NCBI RefSeq assembly: GCF_000310205.1
Contig: NZ_AMXE01000002.1
Span: forward strand, 62,001 to 126,000
Direction: 5' to 3'
Length of the DNA: 64,000 nucleotides
Source of the DNA: Thauera linaloolentis 47Lol = DSM 12138
GTDB lineage: Bacteria > Pseudomonadota > Gammaproteobacteria > Burkholderiales > Rhodocyclaceae
The notes beneath the pieces were generated by a model. That model ran no database searches. It saw nothing but the letters and a program-made list of their open reading frames with translations, and was not told the origin of the DNA. This document shows positions 57,101 through 64,000 of this stretch, in pieces; position 1 is the stretch's first letter; each line of letters starts with the position of its first letter. The position numbers and the translations under genes are program-made.

Positions 57101-59015
57101 CGCGCTGGAAGGCATCCTGGAACAAGGGCCGGACGTCGTGTATGTCCAGCGCTTCCGCGCCGCCGAAACCCAGGCCGAAATCATGCAGCCAGACGGTGCT
57201 GCCGTCATGCCGCATGATGTCCGACGAACGCTCGTCCATCACCCTGACGCCCATCCGCTCCAGCATCGGCAGGCTCTGCGACAGCGGCACCGGCGCGCCG
57301 AGACGATAGATGCGGAAATTCAGGCGCCCCACCGGCGCCTCCAGCGACCGGTAAAGATTCATGCCGAGATCGTCGCCCCCGGCCAGCGCCTCCATCTGCT
57401 CGATGTCGAACACGGCCATGCGCGCCGGATAGTCTTCCCTGTAGCCAGCCGGGAAACCGCCGCCGTATCGCCGCAGCAGCGCAAGCCCGCGCTCCTCCCC
57501 GCACTGCTCGACCAGGATTTGCTGGAGATCGTCCTCCCAGCGCCGCGTGGCGCGGATCAGACGCTGCTCCAGATCCTTGACGTCGAAGGGTGGGATCACG
57601 GAATCGCGGGTGCGCACGATGATCAGGATGCGGGCCAGCGCCGAATCGGAGAACTGCACATCGAACTCGGACGACGCACCGTCGAAGGCCTCGACCAGCA
57701 CCGCCTGCATGCACTTGCGCTGGTCGGTGTTGTAGTGTTCGCGGGGGACGTAGATGAGGCACGAGACAAAGCGCGCGAAGGGATCGCAGCGTACGAAAAG
57801 CCGGGTGCGCAGGCGCCCGCCGAGGCGCAGGATGCCCATCGCCTGCGTGTAGAGCTCGTCGGTGCCGATCTGGAACAGCTCATCGCGCGGATACTGCTCG
57901 ATGATGGTCTGCAGCGTTTTCGCGGCATGTCCGCCAGGCAGCAGTCCGGCACGTTCGATCACCGCCGCCACCTTGCGCCGCAGCAGGGGAATCCGGGCCG
58001 GCGAGGTGCCGTACGCGGTGGACGCGAGCAGGCCGAGGACGCGCCGTTCGCCGGTCACGCGCCCGTCGTCGCCGAAGGTCTTGATACCGAGGAAATCGAG
58101 ATAGCCCGGACGATGCACGGTGGAACGCGTGTTCGACTTGGTCACCGTCAGCACGCCCGGAAGATGGGCCTGCGCCCGGAGCTGGGGCGGCAACGCGGCA
58201 AACGAGCGCGAACGGCCGTCCTCGCCATCGCTGCGCAGCAGGCCGAGCCCGGAGTCCGGTACGATGCGCAGTTCGTCACCTTCCTCGCCGCGTACCAGCG
58301 CATAGTCGCGGCAGCCGAGCAGGACGAAGTTGTCGGATGCCAGCCATTCGAGGAAATCCCTGGCCTCGGCTGCTTCATCGGCACCGACCGTCTGGGGAAG
58401 ATTTTCCAGGCCGGCAATGATGTCGTGCATGCGTTCGCGCATCCTCGGCCAGTCGCCGACTGCCGCGCGGACATCGGACAACACCTGCTCCAGCCCCTGC
58501 TGCAGGGAGAGCAGATCCGCCGGATCGGTGCGGCGATCGACTTCGAGGTGCATCACCGATTCATGGCCCGCGCCGTCATCGCCCTCGTCGGCCAGCCGCA
58601 GCAGGACGCCGCCGGCATCCCGCAGCACCTTCAAGACGGGATGGATGATCAGGTGCAGCGTCAGGCCCTGGCGATTGACCTCCATCGTCACAGAGTCGAC
58701 CAGGAAAGGCATGTCGTCGCCGACGATTTCGATCACGGTATGGGCGGATTCCCAGCCATGCTCATCAAGACGCGGATTGAACACGCGGACGGCGCTGACA
58801 GGCCCGCGGCGCGAGATGAAGTGCCACTGGCTGAGCACGGCGCCGTAGAGATCGGCGACGGACAGTGGCTCGAGGTCTTCGGGATCGACCTGTGCAAAAA
58901 AGCGCAGCGCGAATCCGGCAACCGCTTTTGCCTGCTCCGCCGGCAGGCGCCCGGCGATCTGCTCGACGACCGCGTCGATCTGTGCGGCCAGCCGCTTCTG
59001 TTCCGTCTTCTCCAT
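54198..59015 (-). CDS. NAD-specific glutamate dehydrogenase, large (about 180 kDa) type
   Basis: A 1605-residue catabolic glutamate dehydrogenase of the GDH-180 class (glutamate to 2-oxoglutarate plus ammonia). The central catalytic part lies at about residues 780-1200: GGLRWSDRMEDFRTEVLGL, with the following substrate lysine region VPVGSKGGFVVKNPP, and VAAFDHRHVFIDPAPDPAAS. N-terminal ACT-like regulatory region and a long C-terminal helical region flank it. GDH-180 enzymes are allosteric, often activated by aspartate. Single gene; a long frame on the opposite strand is only a shadow. Confidence 0.96.
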   Translation of the reverse strand: MEKTEQKRLAAQIDAVVEQIAGRLPAEQAKAVAGFALRFFAQVDPEDLEPLSVADLYGAVLSQWHFISRRGPVSAVRVFNPRLDEHGWESAHTVIEIVGDDMPFLVDSVTMEVNRQGLTLHLIIHPVLKVLRDAGGVLLRLADEGDDGAGHESVMHLEVDRRTDPADLLSLQQGLEQVLSDVRAAVGDWPRMRERMHDIIAGLENLPQTVGADEAAEARDFLEWLASDNFVLLGCRDYALVRGEEGDELRIVPDSGLGLLRSDGEDGRSRSFAALPPQLRAQAHLPGVLTVTKSNTRSTVHRPGYLDFLGIKTFGDDGRVTGERRVLGLLASTAYGTSPARIPLLRRKVAAVIERAGLLPGGHAAKTLQTIIEQYPRDELFQIGTDELYTQAMGILRLGGRLRTRLFVRCDPFARFVSCLIYVPREHYNTDQRKCMQAVLVEAFDGASSEFDVQFSDSALARILIIVRTRDSVIPPFDVKDLEQRLIRATRRWEDDLQQILVEQCGEERGLALLRRYGGGFPAGYREDYPARMAVFDIEQMEALAGGDDLGMNLYRSLEAPVGRLNFRIYRLGAPVPLSQSLPMLERMGVRVMDERSSDIMRHDGSTVWLHDFGLGFGGAEALDIHDVRPLFQDAFQRVWRGEIENDDFNRLVLLAGLSWREVSVLRAYAKHMRQAAFTFSQAYMEQTLASYPQLARQLYELFRARFDPALETGREARCAQLVAEIESGLNTVANLDEDRILRQFLAMILATLRTNAFQRAADGRPKSWLSFKFAPSRIPNLPQPLPMFEIFVYSPRIEGVHLRGGKVARGGLRWSDRMEDFRTEVLGLVKAQIVKNAVIVPVGSKGGFVVKNPPAEGGREALLAEGVACYQIFLRGLLDLTDNLVQGRVVAPPDVVRHDEDDPYLVVAADKGTATFSDHANAISAEYGFWLGDAFASGGSVGYDHKKMGITARGAWEAVKRHFRELGTDIQNEPFTVAGIGDMSGDVFGNGMLLSKQIRLVAAFDHRHVFIDPAPDPAASWEERARLFALPRSSWDDYDRSLISEGGGVWPRTAKSISLSPQVRAVLGIEAGALAPAELIRAILTAPVDLLYNGGIGTYIKAASEADASVGDRANDPVRVNGGALRCRVLGEGGNLGATQLGRIEFALKGGRVNTDAIDNSGGVDCSDHEVNIKILLNGVVADGELTLKQRNQLLADMTDEVAALVLRDNYAQTQILSVTRSRGVALLDEQAEFMRRLSHAGRLNRKLEFLPLDEELAERQAARIGLTNPELAVLLAYGKIELYDEVLASDVPEDPYIRTALERYFPAPLRERFGAQIQQHALRREIISTHVINSMINRVGPTFVGRLKSELGVPAPDVVRAYMATREVFGLVDVWAQIEVLDNRVDNAVQIELIGECDRLVQRGTLWFLHHPAWLEDLQATLAYFSPGVATLAEGLAEFVAPAYRAEFDAAIVRRLEQGVPQALAERVAALDELYSALDLVEVAAETRRAEPLAAQVYFGLGGELELHWLGRQVSALPADSRWQGLARGALRGDLSGLARTLAANALQSAPDEEDAASVLSSWLARQGTRLERYRQLLADIRAGQSIDMAMVSVLLRELRGMG

Positions 59016-59272
59016 CTCACCCCCCGCTGTTGATCAGGTCACGGCGGGAACACGGCAGACTCCGACGGACCGCGTGTCGGAAACCCGTGTCGCATCGCCG
59101 TGGAACAAGCTTCAAGCTTAGGCGACGGCGCGGAAAAGCGGAAGCCGCGTTTTCCCTAGGAAACGACGGGCAGGCGCCCGGACGGGGCCAGTTGCGTGGC
59201 CGACAGTCCGGGCGCGCAGCGGAGCGGCCATGCAGCCGCCTCCGCTGGTACATCACGACCGGGACTTCCCGA

Positions 59273-59962
59273 TCAGTTCTCTTCGCTGCCGATGAAACGA
59301 TAGACCACGGCGCCGAGGATGGCACCGACGATCGGGGCCAGCCAGAAAAGCCACAGTTGCGAAACCGCCCAGTCGCCGACGAAAACGGCCACGCCCGTGC
59401 TGCGTGCGGGGTTCACCGAGGTATTCGTCACCGGGATGCTGATCAGGTGGATGAGCGTCAGGCACAGGCCGATGGCAATCGGTGCGAAACCTTGCGGCGC
59501 CCGCTTGTCGGTCGCACCGAGGATGACGATGAGGAACATCATGGTCATGACCACTTCGGTGATCAGGGCCGCCTGCAGGCCGTAGCCACCCGGCGAGTGG
59601 TCCCCGTAGCCGTTCGAAGCGAAGCCGGCGGAGACGTCGAAGCCCGCCTTACCGGTGGCGATAAGATACAGGATGCCACCCGCGGCTATCCCGCCCAGGA
59701 CCTGCGCAACGATGTAGGGAAGCAGTTCCTTTGCCGGGAAACGGCCGCCGGCCCAAAGGCCGATCGACACCGCGGGGTTGAGATGGCAACCCGATATGTG
59801 GCCGATGGCGAAGGCCATGGTCAGCACGGTCAGGCCGAATGCGAGCGACACACCCAGCAGTCCGATGCCGACATCCGGGAACGCGGCGGCCAGCACCGCG
59901 CTGCCGCATCCGCCAAGAACCAGCCAGAAGGTTCCAAAAAACTCTGCACCATACTTCTTCAT
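59273..59962 (-). CDS. aqpZ: aquaporin Z
   Basis: A 229-residue water channel with six membrane helices. The two pore motifs are [11 protein letters not shown] and [11 protein letters not shown]. The selectivity-filter positions (His in [11 protein letters not shown], Arg in NPARS, Phe in the first helix) are those of a water-specific rather than glycerol channel. The ATG at 59962 has GGAGAGACG upstream; the frame from 60322 has no support. No operon partner. Confidence 0.95.
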   Translation of the reverse strand: MKKYGAEFFGTFWLVLGGCGSAVLAAAFPDVGIGLLGVSLAFGLTVLTMAFAIGHISGCHLNPAVSIGLWAGGRFPAKELLPYIVAQVLGGIAAGGILYLIATGKAGFDVSAGFASNGYGDHSPGGYGLQAALITEVVMTMMFLIVILGATDKRAPQGFAPIAIGLCLTLIHLISIPVTNTSVNPARSTGVAVFVGDWAVSQLWLFWLAPIVGAILGAVVYRFIGSEEN

Positions 59963-60325
59963 ACGTCTCTCCGTTGCTTTGTTGGCGATACTGCCGAACG
60001 ACCATAAAGGAAATCCCTTCCCGCCGGCGACCTGTCCGGCCCCGGATTGGAATACCACGACTGCATTACCCGATATCAATCCGGACGGGCGGAAATGGAA
60101 ATCCCGATGAATACTACGACGATCGGCGGGCGTCTGGCAAAGCGCGCTCCCCGGCTTGCGCGGGGGCGGAAAGGCATGGGGCAGCGGATGCGGCGACATC
60201 CCAAAACAACTTCGATCCGGCAATCGAACCTGCTGATGCCGCCCGATTGAATCTTTCGTTCGCAGCATTCGGCCGGCCGGAAACAGGGTTTTCCGGCCGG
60301 CCGCGCTGAATCGATCCGCCAAGCC
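59963..60325. other. intergenic region between aqpZ and the isochorismatase gene
   Basis: No gene is supported. It holds the aqpZ leader on the minus strand and the hairpin at 60270-60303. A short plus-strand frame at 60047-60250 has atypical composition and no motif. Confidence 0.6.
60270..60303 (-). terminator. strong hairpin after the isochorismatase gene
   Basis: A 14-bp perfect stem CGGCCGGCCGGAAA/TTTCCGGCCGGCCG with a six-base loop, 23 bases after the stop. No T tract follows, so termination may need Rho, or it may only protect the 3' end. Confidence 0.6.
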
Positions 60326-60868
60326 TCAGCGGATGAAGTCCCGATTCACCTCGCGAAAGAGTTCCGTGCCGCCACGCTGCAGCCACTCGAAGGCGACCAT
60401 TTCGCGCGAAACGATTTCGATGCCATGGCCACGCATACGTGCAAAGGCAAGATCACGGTTGGCAGGATCGCGCGACCCCGCCGCCTCGGCAACGATGAAC
60501 ACTTCCTTCCCCGCCCAACGCAGGTCGAGCGCGGTCTGCTGGACGCAGACATGCGCCTCCGTGCCGCACATGATGACCTGCCGGTGCTGGTCCACCGCCG
60601 TGCCAGCCAGGCAGCCGTCGGCCTGTGCGGAGAAGCACTGCTTGCCGACGTAGCGGGCCCCTGCCGTCGCGGCGCGCACGGAATCCAGCGTGCCGCCGAT
60701 CTTGTCGGGGAAATGCTCGGTGACGACGACCGGCACCCCCATGCGTTCGGCCACCCGGGCCAGCCACACGCAGTTGGCCTCGACCTTCTCGTTGTCGTGG
60801 ATGAAGGGTGCGAGCTTGGCCTGCACATCGATGATCAGCAGTACGGATTTTTCGCGGTTCATCAGCAT
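60326..60868 (-). CDS. isochorismatase-family hydrolase (YcaC-like)
   Basis: A 180-residue cysteine hydrolase. The triad is visible: Asp in LLIIDVQAKL, Lys in GKQCFSA, Cys in TEAHVCVQQTALDL. The sequence is closer to YcaC-type hydrolases of unknown amide substrates than to true isochorismatase. GGGAG precedes the ATG. It follows the acetoacetyl-CoA synthetase gene by 15 bases, probably the last gene of a thioesterase-synthetase-hydrolase unit. Confidence 0.9.
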   Translation of the reverse strand: MLMNREKSVLLIIDVQAKLAPFIHDNEKVEANCVWLARVAERMGVPVVVTEHFPDKIGGTLDSVRAATAGARYVGKQCFSAQADGCLAGTAVDQHRQVIMCGTEAHVCVQQTALDLRWAGKEVFIVAEAAGSRDPANRDLAFARMRGHGIEIVSREMVAFEWLQRGGTELFREVNRDFIR

Positions 60869-60883
60869 GTCGCTCTCCCGATA

Positions 60884-62872
<1,989 letters not shown>

Positions 62873-62962
62873 GATGTCTCCTCACCATCCAAAGGTTCAT
62901 ACAATCGGCGCGGCCTTGCTTGTTATTGGTATGCCGCCTGCAAACACGCCGCCGCTGCGCGA

Positions 62963-63382
62963 TCAGCCGGCGGCGTTGTCGAACAGCGCCCGGAGCTCGT
63001 CGGGCAGCGGCGCGGATTTTCCGGTGGCGTTGTCCATCCACACCGTCTTGGCCGCGCCTTCCGCATAGAGCTTGTCCTGCCCTTCCACGAAGAGTTCGTA
63101 CCATGTCATCACGCTCGTGCGCCCCGGCTCGCCGGCATACATCTTGATGACAAGGCTGGCAGGATAATTGACCGGCGCAAAAAAGGTGCAACTCGCGTTG
63201 ATGATCACCGGCCCAGCCTCTTCCTTCGGGCTGACAGGGAAACCCATCTGCTCGATCCACTCGCAACGAGTCTGCTCGAAGTAGCGGAAATAGACCGTGT
63301 TGTTGACATGGCCGTAGGCATCCATGTCCCCCCAGCGCACGGGCATGCGGGCGGTGTAAATGAGCCTCGCTCCTTCCCTCAT
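62963..63382 (-). CDS. acyl-CoA thioesterase (4HBT hotdog family)
   Basis: A 139-residue hotdog-fold thioesterase. The active-site segment is RWGDMDAYGHVNNTVYFRYF with the catalytic Asp, followed by GPVIINASCTFFAPVNYPAS. This is the YbgC/4-hydroxybenzoyl-CoA thioesterase type; the chain specificity is unknown. AGGAGA stands before the ATG. First gene of the unit with the ligase (90 bases downstream); the promoter region is shared with the divergent ETF:quinone oxidoreductase gene and holds a perfect palindrome. Confidence 0.92.
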   Translation of the reverse strand: MREGARLIYTARMPVRWGDMDAYGHVNNTVYFRYFEQTRCEWIEQMGFPVSPKEEAGPVIINASCTFFAPVNYPASLVIKMYAGEPGRTSVMTWYELFVEGQDKLYAEGAAKTVWMDNATGKSAPLPDELRALFDNAAG

Positions 63383-63424
63383 GTCTTTGTCTCCTATTAT
63401 TTGTTTGACTTGACCGGGTAATGT

Positions 63425-63444
63425 AACATACGCACCCGTATGTT
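63425..63444. promoter_or_regulatory. perfect 8-4-8 operator-like palindrome
   Basis: AACATACG-CACC-CGTATGTT, centred between the divergent thioesterase and ETF:quinone oxidoreductase genes. TTGACT/TTGACC hexamers lie just to its left. Size and symmetry suit a TetR-type repressor of acyl-CoA metabolism; no such regulator is in the window. Confidence 0.6.
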
Positions 63445-63544
63445 GCGCGCGACGGGCGCCCAGCCGTGCGCGAGCGTTTAAACTAAGCCCGGGCCGTTTC
63501 AGAATTCAGAAAAGAACCACACCTTCGGGAACAGGAGAACAGTA

Positions 63545-64000
63545 ATGGAACGCGAATCGATGGAATTCGACGTGCTGGTCGTCGGCGGCGGCCCCGCCGG
63601 GCTGTCGGCGGCGATCAAGCTCAAGCAGCTGGCCGAGGCCAAGGGCCAGGACCTGTCGGTATGCCTGATCGAGAAGGCCGCCGAGATCGGCGCCCACATC
63701 CTGTCGGGCGCGGTGATGGACCCGCAGGCGCTGACCGAGCTTTTCCCTGACTGGCGGGAAAGGGGCGCGCCGCTCAAGACCGCCGTCACCGAAGACAAGG
63801 TGTTGTTCCTGAACGAGACCGGGGCGCGCCAGATCCCCAATGGCATGCTGCCGGACTGTTTCGTGAACCACGGCAACTACATCGTGCGCCTGGGCAACGT
63901 GGTGAAGTGGCTCGGCGAGCAGGCAGAAGCACTGGGCGTGGAAGTCTACCCGGGCTTTGCCGGAGCCGAGATCCTGTACGACGACGCAGGCGGGGTGAAA
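63545..64000 (+). CDS. electron transfer flavoprotein-ubiquinone oxidoreductase (3' end outside window)
   Basis: The first 152 codons of ETF:quinone oxidoreductase, the membrane enzyme that passes electrons from acyl-CoA dehydrogenases via ETF to ubiquinone. The FAD-binding motif is [20 protein letters not shown] (residues 12-31), followed by [34 protein letters not shown] and [15 protein letters not shown], all characteristic. The ATG at 63545 has a weak GGAGAA upstream; MEFDV at residue 6 is an alternative. It runs off the right edge. Confidence 0.93.
   Translation, partial: MERESMEFDVLVVGGGPAGLSAAIKLKQLAEAKGQDLSVCLIEKAAEIGAHILSGAVMDPQALTELFPDWRERGAPLKTAVTEDKVLFLNETGARQIPNGMLPDCFVNHGNYIVRLGNVVKWLGEQAEALGVEVYPGFAGAEILYDDAGGVK

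Noticed and set aside
54366-59033. 1555-codon open frame on the plus strand
   Set aside because: It lies antisense to the glutamate dehydrogenase gene. High GC at third positions creates such frames; the translation shows no domain and is rich in Arg, Gln and His.
59109-59122. Tandem AAGCTT repeat upstream of the glutamate dehydrogenase gene
   Set aside because: Only two short copies; no further repeats and no regulator pattern.
60047-60250. 67-codon plus-strand frame between aqpZ and the isochorismatase gene
   Set aside because: Random composition, no conserved motif, antisense to the aqpZ leader.

Overview
The window looks like a piece of a chromosome from a high-GC betaproteobacterium, most likely Rhodocyclales (Azoarcus/Thauera/Aromatoleum type). 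This is inferred from gene content and protein character: the pyrG-kdsA-eno-ftsB order, the rimP-nusA-infB-rbfA-truB-rpsO-pnp run, a 1605-residue NAD-dependent glutamate dehydrogenase, acetoacetyl-CoA synthetase next to ETF:quinone oxidoreductase, and strong G/C third-position use. I could run no database search, so the genus is not certain.

Region 1 (1-18.1 kb) is an iron-acquisition island. It holds the 3' end of one TonB-dependent siderophore receptor, then three complete cell-surface-signalling sets (FecI-type ECF sigma factor, FecR-type membrane regulator, receptor with an N-terminal signalling domain) at 2.8-6.9 kb (+), 7.6-11.6 kb (+) and 12.9-17.1 kb (-). A fifth receptor, divergent from the third set, has lost most of its middle and its reading frame (17.2-18.1 kb). 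Every sigma gene has a Fur-box-like palindrome with a TGAGAA half-site just upstream. Every receptor, including the broken one, is preceded by a GAAA-rich box, 17-20 bases and a shared TTTTCG[A/C]G octamer, which I read as the FecI-type promoter. Between the sets lie a MarR regulator coupled to an AlkC/AlkD-like repair protein, a small lipoprotein and an Rpn/DUF4351 nuclease-like protein. A bacterioferritin lacking the haem-ligand methionine borders the island (18.1-18.6 kb).

Region 2 (18.6-20.9 kb) contains a long intergenic stretch with a promoter-terminator pair that looks like an undescribed 70-nt small RNA carrying anti-Shine-Dalgarno CUCCUCC motifs, then yejK and dksA. Region 3 (20.9-29.8 kb, all minus) is the translation/RNA-decay operon rimP-nusA-infB-rbfA-truB-rpsO-pnp. 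Region 4 (30.0-35.7 kb, minus) holds an alpha/beta hydrolase, a PHP phosphoesterase/RNase AM, a YciO protein, a site-2 protease, scpA, scpB and rluB. Region 5 (35.8-39.8 kb) has a small Cys-rich protein, a YlqF-type GTPase, and a cold-shock pair (cspA-like gene and deaD).

Region 6 (39.9-50.1 kb) is mixed housekeeping: YaeQ and an unknown partner, a HAD-like protein, fabI followed by a very small kinase-fold protein and a divergent folE, DUF3301, a phosphate transporter, a MazG-like pyrophosphohydrolase, rlmJ, a gamma-carbonic anhydrase, a SIMPL protein, an NlpC/P60 lipoprotein and ftsB. Region 7 (50.1-64 kb) has eno, kdsA, pyrG, the giant glutamate dehydrogenase, aqpZ, then an isochorismatase-family hydrolase, acetoacetyl-CoA synthetase and a thioesterase. 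These are divergent from the start of an ETF:quinone oxidoreductase gene across a perfect 8-4-8 palindrome. No rRNA, tRNA, CRISPR array or insertion sequence was recognised.
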